A DNA stretch of 64,000 nucleotides from Stylonectria norvegica (GCA_014621405.1 JAANBC010000058.1:36696-100695); one strand, 5' to 3'. Numbered from the stretch's first letter, positions 36,125 through 46,744 are shown. A program made the numbers and translations. The notes: generated by a model not told the origin, from the letters alone.

Positions 36125-36295
36125 AGGACTCATCCGCCAGCAACGAAGACTTTTCTTTCCAGTATCACCACCAACAACAGCACAGCTACCTACGAAACAG
36201 ATTATTCTCAGACTCAACACAAGCTTGCTTAGTCTTGGAGACTATACAAGCTTCGTCAACTCCGAGAAAACTCATATTCATTCTAGGTGTACTGT

Positions 36296-36379
36296 GTAAG
36301 TCAACCATCCCCCTCTCTCCACGATAACCCCCTTTCACAGCCATCCCCCCTTAAGAGCCTCCGCTCTTTACCCCCTTAG
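36296..36379 (+). other. Probable 5' UTR intron
   Basis: Donor GTAAGT at 36296, pyrimidine-rich interior and acceptor CCCCCTTAG ending at 36379, 15 bases before the ATG at 36395. RNA evidence is needed to confirm it. Confidence 0.5.
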
Positions 36380-36394
36380 AACGCTTTTCCCATC

Positions 36395-39300
36395 ATGAGC
36401 CTTCAACTCCCCATGACTGGCAGGTCCATCGGCACCACCAAACTCCCCCTCCCCAACCGACGACGCCCCAAGCGACGCAACAACGGCGACGGCGAGCAAG
36501 GCCCAGCAAGCAAAAGGGCCAAGGCCAATATCCCTCCTCAAGGCACCATCTGTCGCTTCTGCGAAGAAGATCCCGCCGGCATCGCCATCAACGCAGTTAC
36601 CCCCTGCAACTGGCGGGAGGTCGATGGTAACGTCTTGGAGTGCAGCAACTGCTGCGAGCACCGCGCCAGCAACCCGAACTCGGAGCATGCCTGCAAGATG
36701 CCCTTCGGAGACCACGATATCACGGCCATGCGCATTTACGCCGCCAGCGACCCAAACGTCTATCCCGAAGCCGTATGCAAGGCTTGCGTGGGCAGCTCGA
36801 AAAGAAACCCTGCCAGCAACTTGAACCGCCGCGATGAGTGGTGTGACGTCGACCCTATCCTCAACGTCGGTTGCGTTGCCTGCCGAAACAAGAAGACGGC
36901 TTGCTACCTCGGCGACAAATTCATGACGGATCGCCCCAAGCTAGAAAGGGCCACGAAACAATGGTACAGGCGCCGTTGCGACAACTGCGAGAACCGTAAA
37001 TCCGTCAAGGATGGGCGCTGCAACTGGACCGAAGACCGTTCCAACTGGACCGCGGCCTGCAATGTCTGCGTCGCCAACAAGGAGCTCTGTGCCGAGAATG
37101 GCAATGTCATCTGGAAGCCCACGAACCCCGACGCGCCGGATTCCTGGAAAGTCGAGCGCAAAAAGGGGGAAGATCACCTCTTCATTGTCAGCAGAGACAA
37201 CACCTGGCGCGCGTGCTGCACGGCTTGCGACGCTGTGTCCGAGAAATGCAAGATCTGGATGGCCCAGCCCGACCACGCCTGCCAGCGATGCACTTCGCTC
37301 GGCCTTGACTGCACCGAGAAGCACAACAGGTATCCTCTGTTCAACCTGGCCTTGGTTGGCTTCGGTGGTTCCAACATCTTCGAGCCCTGTGCACCGTGCC
37401 GAGCTGAGAAGCGGAACTGCGACCACCAGCGCCCGTGCGACTCCTGCGTCGAGCGGAACGAGGGCCAGAAGTGCAACCAGTATGTTGCTCCCTACAAGGG
37501 CGATAGCAAGACGAAGATCAAGGACGAAGACTACAATGTCTTCAATCGTGGGGCTTCGTCGCTGGGGCCGCTATACTACCTCGCTCTGGGGTACGGCCCC
37601 GACGGAGTCAACAGCGTCAAGGACGGCAGCCAACTGGAGCATTGGATTGGACCAGTGGCGCCAGTGTATCAACTACCCAACATATCGGCAGACAAGAGCA
37701 TCAGGTTGAACTACCACAGTAGGGTGGCGAACAACCGCGATTTTCTCCTACCCAACGGACAGCCTCCCCATGGCGCTCCTGGCGGCGCGCTGCACGGAAA
37801 GCTTCCGAGCGAGTGGACGACGGCTGAGTTGCGCCAGATGATTCGGAGTCATCACCAAGGTCCGTCTCCGGCTATGCCGCCTCGAGACAAGTCGGTGTAC
37901 CAAGAGTTCCGGAGGCAGCTGTTGAAAATGTACGAGCATCCAGTTCTGGGTACGGAGGCACAGGTTGATCAAGACCAGCAGGCTATCGATGATGGTCAGC
38001 ACCCGCTTCCCTCCCTGACCCCTTTTCTCATACCTGGTGCTCCTTCTTTTCCCGCCAATACACAGCCTGGGGATTCTCAAGGGTTTATGCCTTCTTTCAA
38101 CCCTCCCAGCCAGCCTGGTGGCTTCGCTGGGTTTCCCTCTCCTTTTCCGCTGAACCCAGCACCTGGTGCTCCTCCTTTTCCCGCCAATACACAGCCTGGG
38201 GACTCTCATGGGTTTATGCCTTCTCTCAACCCTCCCAGCCAGCCTGGTGGCTTCGCTGGGTTTCCTCCTCCTTTTCCGCTGAACCCAGCACCACTCCGCC
38301 TTCCAAGCCAAGACAACGATCAGTTCGAAGAGTTCCTCTTTGGTCAAGGCGTTCTTGATCAAGGTCAGCTTGGGAACCCAGTAGTCAACCCGGCACAAGG
38401 TCAAGCGGTCCACCGAGGACAGGGCCTCCCCAGTCTGAACAGCGGTATATTGGAGCTCATCGCTGGCCTACCGCAAGACGTAGCCGCCCCCTTCGAGATG
38501 ACAGCCTTGACGGACCGCTTCAACGCCTTCCTCGGTTTCGATAACCCCAACTCCGAGCCCCGATTTAAGCTGTCTCGCAACCGCGCCTCGCGCTGGCACG
38601 CCTCAAATCCCCTTGAACGCATCGACATGGGCCACTGGCAGACCACTCCAGACCAGCTCGGCCAAGACAACAACCGGCCACGTCTCTTCGGCAGTGTCAG
38701 CGGGCGCCAGGCCATCGATGCGCCGACCAAGAACGTCCTGGAGGACATCAACCCGCAGCGCGACGACCCAGACTTTCTCCGCGGGTTGTTTTGCATGGAG
38801 CCTGGCCCCGACGGCATTAACGCGTGCGGCAAGGAAACGCGCGACCCCATCGGTTGCCAGAGCATGACCCATCCCAATGGAAGCAACTTCCTCGTCTGCG
38901 GCGACTGCGACGATGCGAGCGTTCGCATTATCGTCGACCCAACTGGAAATCCCATTTCGGCACGCGAGCTGGTCGAGATGCGAGCATACCTGTGTATTTC
39001 GTGCGCCAGCCGCGTCAACGAGAATCCGTCCGCCATACTGGAGCATCTGGACGCCGGTGCCGCGCGGGCGTGGGGAACATATCGCACCGGGAGCATGCCA
39101 GACGGCGCTCACAACGTGTACGACGCAGAGACCGGCACCACACGCACGATAGAATATCAGTCTGAGGCGCAGCCGGGCACAGGGTGTGCCTGCGGCAACA
39201 AGCTCTTCGACGGCACGCTGTGCCGCTTCCACCGGCTGCACTATGCCGAGAAAGCGATGCAGCAGGCGGCGCTGATGCGGGAGTGGCGGCTGGTCCGGTA

Positions 39301-39577
39301 CGGCAAGGCCGTGTGCCCGGCATGCATCCGGACCAAGTCGGCGCGCGACGCCTCCGTGTCGGCCGACCACACGGATTTCTACCCACCGGGGGCGAACACC
39401 GCATGGGCCTGTATGGTGTGCAGCGACTGGGTTGTGAACCAGGCCAATGACCATTTCAACAATGCGAAGATTGTGCCTGGGACCTGGCGCAACGGAACGA
39501 TGTCGGCGTCGGTTGACATCACCGGGTCGACGGCGCCGGCGGACGATCATGCGGACGTTCAGATGGGCGGTGTCTAG
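36395..39577 (+). CDS. Large protein with five tandem six-cysteine (Zn2Cys6-like) modules, unknown function
   Basis: Intronless 1,060-residue frame. The N-terminus is basic (NRRRPKRR at 21-28, SKRAK at 39-43), a plausible nuclear signal. Five modules follow. Cys positions are: module 1 at 53, 56, 71, 83, 86, 100 (plus 87); module 2 at 128, 131, 150, 160, 163, 170; module 3 at 195, 198, 209, 222, 225, 232; module 4 at 275, 278, 285, 296, 299, 306; module 5 at 332, 335, 342, 348, 351, 360. Modules 4 and 5 meet the fungal Zn2Cys6 spacing C-x2-C-x6-C-x5-12-C-x2-C-x6-8-C; modules 1-3 have longer first loops. The middle is Pro/Gly/Phe-rich with a 43-residue duplication. The last 270 residues carry more Cys pairs (CGDC, CISC, CACG, CPAC, CMVC). 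I do not recognise the family; DNA binding is inferred only. No fungal-specific transcription-factor middle domain was seen. Confidence 0.85.
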   Translation: MSLQLPMTGRSIGTTKLPLPNRRRPKRRNNGDGEQGPASKRAKANIPPQGTICRFCEEDPAGIAINAVTPCNWREVDGNVLECSNCCEHRASNPNSEHACKMPFGDHDITAMRIYAASDPNVYPEAVCKACVGSSKRNPASNLNRRDEWCDVDPILNVGCVACRNKKTACYLGDKFMTDRPKLERATKQWYRRRCDNCENRKSVKDGRCNWTEDRSNWTAACNVCVANKELCAENGNVIWKPTNPDAPDSWKVERKKGEDHLFIVSRDNTWRACCTACDAVSEKCKIWMAQPDHACQRCTSLGLDCTEKHNRYPLFNLALVGFGGSNIFEPCAPCRAEKRNCDHQRPCDSCVERNEGQKCNQYVAPYKGDSKTKIKDEDYNVFNRGASSLGPLYYLALGYGPDGVNSVKDGSQLEHWIGPVAPVYQLPNISADKSIRLNYHSRVANNRDFLLPNGQPPHGAPGGALHGKLPSEWTTAELRQMIRSHHQGPSPAMPPRDKSVYQEFRRQLLKMYEHPVLGTEAQVDQDQQAIDDGQHPLPSLTPFLIPGAPSFPANTQPGDSQGFMPSFNPPSQPGGFAGFPSPFPLNPAPGAPPFPANTQPGDSHGFMPSLNPPSQPGGFAGFPPPFPLNPAPLRLPSQDNDQFEEFLFGQGVLDQGQLGNPVVNPAQGQAVHRGQGLPSLNSGILELIAGLPQDVAAPFEMTALTDRFNAFLGFDNPNSEPRFKLSRNRASRWHASNPLERIDMGHWQTTPDQLGQDNNRPRLFGSVSGRQAIDAPTKNVLEDINPQRDDPDFLRGLFCMEPGPDGINACGKETRDPIGCQSMTHPNGSNFLVCGDCDDASVRIIVDPTGNPISARELVEMRAYLCISCASRVNENPSAILEHLDAGAARAWGTYRTGSMPDGAHNVYDAETGTTRTIEYQSEAQPGTGCACGNKLFDGTLCRFHRLHYAEKAMQQAALMREWRLVRYGKAVCPACIRTKSARDASVSADHTDFYPPGANTAWACMVCSDWVVNQANDHFNNAKIVPGTWRNGTMSASVDITGSTAPADDHADVQMGGV
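38032..38289 (+). repeat. In-frame 129-bp tandem duplication
   Basis: Two copies of 129 bp (38032-38160, 38161-38289) encode 43-residue units beginning PGAP-FPANTQPGDS and ending FPLNPA. Only a handful of base differences separate them, so the duplication is young. Confidence 0.92.
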
Positions 39578-39660
39578 TCATGGAGACTTTTTCAGGAGGT
39601 GTACGATGGTGAGTTGGCGTTTGATGGTGTTTTGCTGATTTAGATGATAGACAAGATGTA

Positions 39661-39786
39661 CCCCGAATGAATGACTTCCCTGTGTTAAACTTACTTGACT
39701 CAACGATAACCATGTGATGAGCTCCCCGAATGAATGATTTCCCTGTGTTAGAGTTGCTTGAGTCAACGATAACCATGTGATGAGCT
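39661..39786. repeat. 63-bp tandem repeat, two copies
   Basis: Unit 1 is 39661-39723 and unit 2 is 39724-39786. Both start CCCCGAATGAATGA and end CATGTGATGAGCT, with a few substitutions between. Confidence 0.9.
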
Positions 39787-40610
39787 CCTGTATGACCCAA
39801 GCACACAGCTAGATCATTTCGGCTTACACTTGAACACTGGTAGAGCTCCGGTAACTTCCATAGCCAAGGACAGGCTGTACAAGCCACTGACTCAAGTAAA
39901 CAGTTGGAACGGTTCGGTTCCGGAAGATGACTTAAACAGCGTTAGAACTTAGAGGTCTGGCAAGTTCCATACTGCCTAGTAGTAGACCACCGTTGACGAC
40001 GTGTAATGGGGTCCTGTATGATGCATATCAGCATAGTAATCATACACCAGTAGAGTGTTATTAACTTAGGACCACGTCTGATAAGTCCGGGTATGATGTC
40101 AAAGTAGAGTGATTCGGCTCCGGCGGAAGACTAACTTGTCCACCGGTAAACCAATGGTAACTCCCGCAACCACCAAGTAAACTCTCTTTGACGTTTCAAG
40201 AACCCTAGCGTACCAGTCAACCAACGTCAACCGAAGTTTGAGTACGACTTGCCTAGTAAACACGAGAAGAAGAAGAAGGAAAGCGACCAGACTTCATTCA
40301 CATAGAGACGAACCGTGACTCTCGAAAGGCAAGGGGAGGGAAATTGACATTTCTGTGACTTTGCGAACCATTGCTGCTGCTGCTGCCGCCGGGAGACAAG
40401 GAGACCTCAAGGTAGGTAGAAAAGAAATTACAGGTATGAAATAATGATGGATATAGGGAAGAAAAGCAGAACCCGTATTTAGTCTTCGAAATTCATCCTC
40501 CCCAGCGACACAAATCAAAAACAAGACAAAAGAGGGCGTCTCTCGCGAGGTCTCGGGGGTTCGCTGGCATTTCTGCACACAGGCAAACCATCCCTCGTCC
40601 CTCCTTCAAC

Positions 40611-40667
40611 GCTCTCTCTTTCTCTCTCTCTTTCTCCTTCTCCTCTCTCTTTCTCTCTCTTCTCTTT
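40611..40667. repeat. CT microsatellite
   Basis: Run of CTCTCT/TTTCTC units, about 57 bp, in the presumed RAS 3' flank. Confidence 0.9.
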
Positions 40668-41056
40668 GACTCTCTGTAGATAGACAGTCCTTTTTATCCA
40701 CTAAGGCCCAATAATACCGAAGCACCAAACAAGACCGCCACACCACGTGCGCGTTGCCCACGTCGAAATGTCGTCGGCATGGTGCGGTTCGCCCTTTTTT
40801 TTTCATTCGTCTTCATGTCGCTCCGGCAACTCTCCGTGGGTTGCGCCGAAAGGCCCAAAGGCATGTGCATTAAAGCCAGAACCCAACTCCCCATCCGATG
40901 CAAAAACAGTGTCTTGATCCTCAGCTGCCCATTCAAAGACCCTCAATCGCGTTCTGAGAACAAGGGCTCTGACGGATATCTGCTCGCCAATCATGTTGTC
41001 ACATGCCGATGCTTGCACCGTCCTCCAGCTTTCTCTGTCAACAGTAGCATGCATCC

Positions 41057-41941
41057 TTACATCACCACACATTTGCAGCACCCTGCCTCTTGCTCTCCAT
41101 CGTCCATATCCATGGCCTTCGGGGGCCCGTTTCCACCGGATGTGCCGCCGCTGCCAGTCGAATAACCCTGCATCTCGCGGTTGTACCTTCGAATCTCTCG
41201 TACGATGTCGTAAAAGGCCTTGTCGACGTTGATTCGGGACTTGGCTGAGGTTTCAATAAAGCTGCATCCGAATGATTTCGCCAATGCCTCGCCCTCTGGA
41301 CGCCTGTGTTAATAAGATACATCTACCATGGCTCGGTGGGTCAGTTGCATACCTTGTCTCGTTACTTCTCGCTCGCCCTCCAAATCGCACTTGTTACCGA
41401 CAACTACCATGGGAAAGTAGTCCTTGTCCTTGACGCGCAAAATTTGTTGCTGGAAGGTGGTGATCTCCTCGAAGCTCTGTCGCGACGTGATGGAGTAGAC
41501 TAGCAGAAATCCTTCTCCTGTGCGCATGTACTGCTCCCGCATGGCGCTGTACTCCTCTTGGCCGGCGGTATCGAGAACATCGAGTAGTGCGACCTCATCG
41601 TCAATGACGCACTGCTTCCGGTAGGAATCTGTTTGTGTGGCGGAACGATTAGTTATAGAACGGGTGAGATATGCAGTGGCGAGGAGCTGCCTGAAGACGA
41701 ACCTTCAATTGTGGGATCATATTCGTCGACGAAATGACTCTGGATCAACTGGATGGTCAAGCAAGATTTACCCACACCACCGCCGCCGACAACGACGAGT
41801 TTGTACTCTCGGAGGAACTGGTGTCGAGAGGATGAATTAGCGAGGGGGCGATAACAAAATAGCGACAGGAAGCGACAAGTGGCTAGCGATGGGCAGCAAA
41901 GACGGAGGCGGAACTGAACGTACCTTGGTGGAAGAGGCCAT
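41057..41941 (-). CDS. RAS1: Ras-family small GTPase (Ras1 type)
   Basis: Four exons: 41941-41924, 41817-41703, 41628-41353, 41295-41057; 215 residues. A membrane-bound GTP switch upstream of cAMP and MAPK signalling, morphogenesis and development. Seen in order: P-loop GGGGVGKS at about residues 17-24, switch I YDPTIEDSY, switch II DTAGQEEYSAM, NKCD for guanine, ETSAK, and a Gly/Ser-rich hypervariable tail ending CCKCVVM. The CVVM box predicts farnesylation, and the two Cys just before it are likely palmitoylation sites. The P-loop has Gly where human Ras has Ala11, common in fungal Ras. The first coding exon is only 18 bases (MASSTK). For the third intron the nearer AG (in gtccag) is needed to give TRQEGEALAKSF; an upstream AG would break the frame. 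Confidence 0.96.
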
Positions 41942-42650
41942 TGTATCGGGCACGGCGAAGCAGCTCGGGGGCAGCTTTCTAAGGGGGAGGGGCGCTGAAA
42001 ATTAGCTCGCGCGTCGGCTGATGGTCGCAGGGACGTTGTCGTTTGAGTATTGGACGTCGACGAGGAGCAGATGGGCGATGGGCGATGGGCGATGTCGATG
42101 TCAGGCGCGATGAGAATGAGATGAGGGTATCTTTGGGAAGTAAAGGGCGGCTTGGAGATGGAGATGCACAAGTGAAGGATGTTCGTTTCCGCTGCCAGTG
42201 GAGGAGGAGACTCAGTTAGTTAAGGGCACCAGGTTCCCAGAAGGTCAAAGCAGCGGAGGAAGGTAAGGGGGGGGGGCGTGTAATTTGTTAGAGCGCTAGA
42301 GCGAGGTGAGCCGAGCGAAGACGGGATTGGGCGGAGGGGGAGTGTTGATCAAAGGACTGGATGTGCTCTTTTTTTTCTTAAGCCCAGAGGGCTCAGTACG
42401 ATTCTACGAACAAGTAAGTATATGTACAGCAGGAGGAAGATGCAGAAGGTTGCTAATATGTTTGTGCAGTGAGCAACTACTGATCACTACTTCGGGCTAT
42501 AAAACGGCATAAATTGGAGTTGACGGCACATGCCATGGAACCTGCCCGACATTGGCAAGGAAAACATGAAGCATCCAGTCAATCTACAAGTACCCTGATG
42601 TATGGATCCATGGATGCACGGATGGATTCGTCGATTATAAGGCTATCTCC

Positions 42651-42712
42651 AGTGCTCTAGCGCTCCAGTGCTCCAGTGCTCCAGTGCTCCATCTAACAAG
42701 TGCTCTAGCACC
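42651..42712. repeat. GTGCTCCA octamer minisatellite
   Basis: About six GTGCTCCA/GCGCTCCA/GTGCTCTA units, the last separated by a short insertion. Confidence 0.85.
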
Positions 42713-44108
42713 TTATTCACTGCTCCAGCGCTCGCAGCCGGGGATGGTGGCCGGTGCGGGAAAAGGGCGTGGTGCAAGCAGGAGGCTGGAAACATGAAGA
42801 CTGGAAGTCGAATGGCCACTACGGGCTCTGATTGGATGGGCGACCTGTCTCTCAACGACGGAAGTGGATTGGGCTAGTATCGGCTAGGGCCTGGGTGCTA
42901 AGGAGCATGGCTGGTCCCGGACAGTGCTGGGCTGGTTCGGGAACGCAAGCTTGAGCCAGAACTGGATAACAGATGATTAAGCCCAGAAACAAAGGGTCCA
43001 TCACCAACAAGTGAAGAGCCGGTGACTGCTGAGGTGTGAACGTCTACGAATAGGTGACCTGGAGTCTAGGCAGGCGATAAGGCGGGTGTCCACTGTTACT
43101 GCTCTCAGAGACTCACTGGGACTTTCAGCCCAGCCCCGGGTGCTACTAGCCCCGTGGAGCGTGGAGCAATTCATGGATGATGGGCCTAGCCATGGATCAA
43201 CAATATGGGTCATCTATGAATGTGCATGTTGTCAAGGGGCTAGGGGCGTGCGCATCTACAATGTACTTCGTAGCTCTGCTTGTCTGCTGCTTCTGCAAGG
43301 GCAGCGGCACCCGCAGCAATTGATTGATTGACTGACTCTGTTTGCGCTGTGCCAATGATATTCGCACTGTAACTGTAACTGCATCGACGTCTTCGCCTCT
43401 GTGGCCTGCCTGAGGTACCACGTACTCGTACTGAAGACCGAGGTGCATCGCCTCCAGTCTATTCGTACAGCGAGTACATGTAGAGTGCCTACGGCTATGT
43501 GCAATTGCATCCGCCTGTCTGCGCTGTGCCTTGCGTCCCAGCCCGCCCGTCCGGCCATTGTCAAGGTCCAGCAATTTGTCCGGCCGGGGGAAGAAAGGGG
43601 AATGAATCCGAGGGCACTTTGGAACTATGAAGATACGTTGCAAGGGTTGCAAGGGTCACCACCACCACGAGAGTATTCGTACGAATAGAGCAACCTCCAG
43701 CCCGTGGTTGACAGCAGGGTCGACTAGCCTTGTTGGGCCGCTGTCTTGGTACGTAGAAAAGCCCACCGTCATGGACCATGGATGGTGGACCGTCTCCAGG
43801 TTTCCATGCATCCATGATGGATATTACCAAGGATGTTAAATGGTAAACGGCAGTGAGCAGTTCAGTCAGTTGCCTTGCTTGATTGTAATAGTACTAGTAG
43901 TGACTGTCCATGAATGCCTAAATGAATTGCTATTCTGCAAGTTTTAAACCTGGAAAATTAATAACCTTCCAAGATTATTAGCAGATTTTGAAAAGAATCA
44001 AAGGACAAAGACGTGGTTCAGTATACGAATAGGAGGAAGCGGGTTCGAGCTCGCAGTCATTCATCCATCCTAAGGTACACTAAGGTACCATACATAGTAC
44101 CTCGTCGT

Positions 44109-44131
44109 CCACCATCACCATCACCATCACC
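44109..44131. repeat. CACCAT hexamer array
   Basis: Short run of CACCAT/CATCAC units with no surrounding coding frame. Confidence 0.8.
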
Positions 44132-44261
44132 AGTTTCGAGGGTCCCAATTGGACCTCTCCCAATCGTCTCGGGCGTATCATAGCACTGAGGCCATGTAAG
44201 AGTACCGTTCATCTTGCACCAGACGCAATCTGCAAAATGCCATGTATCTCTCCGTCGTCTC

Positions 44262-44342
44262 TCGTTCTACACCTGTCTTGTTCTATGAATAAGCTGTCTC
44301 GTTCTACGAATAGCAACTTCATGCTGTCTCGTCTTACGAATA
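44262..44342. repeat. Imperfect repeat around CTGTCTCGT...TACGAATA
   Basis: Three degenerate units (ttctatgaataa; CTGTCTCGTTCTACGAATA; CTGTCTCGTCTTACGAATA) spaced about 30 bp. Confidence 0.7.
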
Positions 44343-45562
44343 ATTGCACCGTCTGCTGTCGTGCTCTTCTTGTTCTTGTCCTCTGGTTCCCGTCCCATGT
44401 GCCCGGGTTACAAGTACATATTAATGAGCACCAACAAGGCGACGAGGGGTGACCAGCACCACCGGATAATAATGCCACATCTCGCTACCCCTGATACGGA
44501 TCTTGGCATCCCAACAAGCTCTGTTTCACGGCTTCTGATAACGTCGACAAGTACCGTCTGTGTTCGGAACTACTGTACCTGGCTAGCAGCAGCACGCGGG
44601 CAGCAATGCTCAGAGATAGGACTTATCAGCAGGGTTTGTGTTACGTGCCGGTTGCTGCTGGGGATCGCAGTATCATCGACCATCAGAGATGCATTGTACG
44701 TAACTTGAACGACACGACCGACATTTCAAGGACGCGAACGATGTGACCTTTGACTTACGAGAAGGTGATTCTTACTGATATTCCGCAGTAGGACCGTCGA
44801 CGAGAAACACTTAATTACCAACATCCATCATCCAACATGACTCCGATGCCTCCCCAGACAACAATGTCAAATCGACAAGTCCAGCCTCTCGGAAGCCCTC
44901 CCCTGCCGTCACCTCCACCAACAACACCACCACCACTAAAACCACTGCAACCTCAAGAGTCCAGAGTCCATTTGAATCCAGGTTCAACAACCGTGGTGCC
45001 GGCATGCACGCGCTTGCTGCTGCACTGCATCCATGGATCACTCCACTCCCCACGGCGGCAGCGCCATGCACGCTGCGTCCCAATCGCATCGGGTAGGGGA
45101 GTGTCCATCTTGCAGCAGCAGCAGCATCACTGGCGCCGCCGCCGCGTCTCTAGTCGCTGCGCACAAGACAAATTCTCGGATCCAAGTCCCATTGTTGCGA
45201 GAACAGCAGCGTCCCCCCAAAGCAAGCATTCAACGGGACGAGGTGGGAAAAGTGAAAAGTTCAAAGGTCGTGGGACAGACAAAACTGCGTTCCTACGGTA
45301 CACCCCCTCAAAGCACCAGCACCGTCTCGTAGCACTGTGAGATTGCACTGTCCCTGGATATCGTGGTTGTTGATTAATTTCCATCCGTCGAACCATCCAA
45401 TGCCTCACCATCCATCTCATCCCCCCATCAGCAAGCCCCCGTCTGTTATCCATTCCACCTCGTGCCCAGCAGCAGTCAGCCAGCCAACAGCGCTTCTGAT
45501 GATTCCTGACGGCCAATTAGCAGCGTATTAGCAGCATACATACCTGCATGGCCAATGGCTCT

Positions 45563-45590
45563 CAACGCCTGCAACGCCTGCAACGCCTTC
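45563..45590. repeat. CAACGCCTG nonamer array
   Basis: Two exact CAACGCCTG units and a third with one change. Confidence 0.8.
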
Positions 45591-46744
45591 AACGATCTCC
45601 CAAGCCCGTGCATTCTCGTGAGCCTTCTAGAACGAATGGCGTCCTGGACGGAGACACCATGATCCACTTGCAGCCCATTCTCGAGGCTCGAGCTTCGCAA
45701 GCTCCCCCAAGCTTCTCTCTCTTTACCCCCCTAGCAACCCCTATTCGGCAGATTGCCCCGGCCGCCTAGCTCTTCACGCCAAAACAAAGCCTGTCTTTCA
45801 TCTCGTCTTCTCTTGGGCAAACCCTTGACTTGCCGCTGGCATCACGGCGGCTGTGCCGTGCATTTCGGCCGGTACTCCTGGACTATCATCATGACATTGC
45901 ATGTCATGAGCAAGCCATCAAGGATGACTCCCGTGGCTGACTCTCTAATACTTAAACTAGCCGGTGGATATCCCCCCAGGTTGCTCTCCGTGTGTACTTT
46001 ACCAGTGCCACTCCACCGTCGGTCCAGGGTCCTGGATATGAGCATTGACCGAGCCAGGCTGGGTCTAGCACGGCCTAGTAGTATTCGTAGACCAGGACCC
46101 CTTCTCACACCTCGGCGCCTCGTCGAGAAACCACAGTCGCGCGCCGATCTGCAATGCAAAGCAACTCACTTACACGCCCTGCTCTGAGAAATCGTATGAT
46201 GCCTATCTGCCGAGAAGGCAATCCAATCGACGTTTTTCATAATCAAGCGTTGAATGAAACAAACTAACTTCTACGCATGACTGTCTTCCTTAACCCCATG
46301 CAGGATGATCAGCGTAAAACGGCTGCTCCAGCAAGCCCAGACCGTCATGCAGAATTCCCAAGAACCTACGCAGGGGGTGTCTCCGGGAGTTGGGAAGTCC
46401 AATGCCATTGATACGCGATTGCTGATGGGCTTTGACACCTCCATAGGTTCCCCGTATTTAGCCTCTTTCCAGAAACGGTATGAATTGGAGACGGCCCAGA
46501 TGAATATCATAGTTTGACTATATGTCTATCAACATCTAATAACAGATTATCACTGACTGTATCCTGAAAGGTCTTTCCTATTGTGCCATCTCGGCCTCAA
46601 GGCAACAGCATCTGTCATGCGACTTCGGCTGTACTGTTTTATGGACCACCATCGTAGAAACAATAGATCAGAAGAATCCTCTTGATCCGACATCCGCGGC
46701 CAACCGACCGACAGAAACCTCAAAAGCTGCAAGTTTACAAGCAA

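Larger units (their letters stand above)
35518..36394. other. Intergenic region and leader of the zinc-cluster-like gene
   Basis: About 880 bp. The left part is AT-rich with no gene. The right part holds a TATA box and a likely 5' UTR intron described separately, giving a well-formed promoter for the gene starting at 36395. Confidence 0.6.
39578..41056. other. Convergent intergenic region (zinc-cluster-like gene / RAS)
   Basis: About 1.5 kb between converging genes. It contains a 63-bp tandem repeat, a CT microsatellite and diffuse degenerate repeats around 39900-40140 (for example two versions of ttcggctccgg/ttcggttccgg). No coding frame was recognised. The right part should hold the RAS 3' UTR. 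Confidence 0.55.
41942..46744. other. 4.8-kb gene-poor region with many short repeats
   Basis: No frame with family character in 4.8 kb, the longest such stretch here. The right end near Ras (41942-42300) is its promoter, with a run of ten G at 42267-42276. Elsewhere there are ATCCATGGAT palindromes at 42606-42615 and 45029-45038, eight copies of TATTCGTA/TACGAATA between 43045 and 46089, and several minisatellites. CT- and CA-rich tracts around 44820-45500 produce Pro-rich spurious frames. A non-coding transcript or a fast-evolving small gene cannot be excluded. Confidence 0.5.

Noticed and set aside
38603..39550. 315-codon minus-strand frame inside the zinc-cluster-like gene
   Set aside because: Shadow of the GC-rich sense frame; Arg/Val/His-rich with no recognisable domain, while the sense frame has patterned Cys.
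44030..44060. tRNA B-box-like GGGTTCGAGCTC
   Set aside because: The stem does not close to five pairs and no other cloverleaf arms are present.
44837..45340. 167-codon Pro/Arg/His-rich frame
   Set aside because: Arises from CA/CT-rich intergenic DNA; overlapping frames look equally open and none resembles a protein family.
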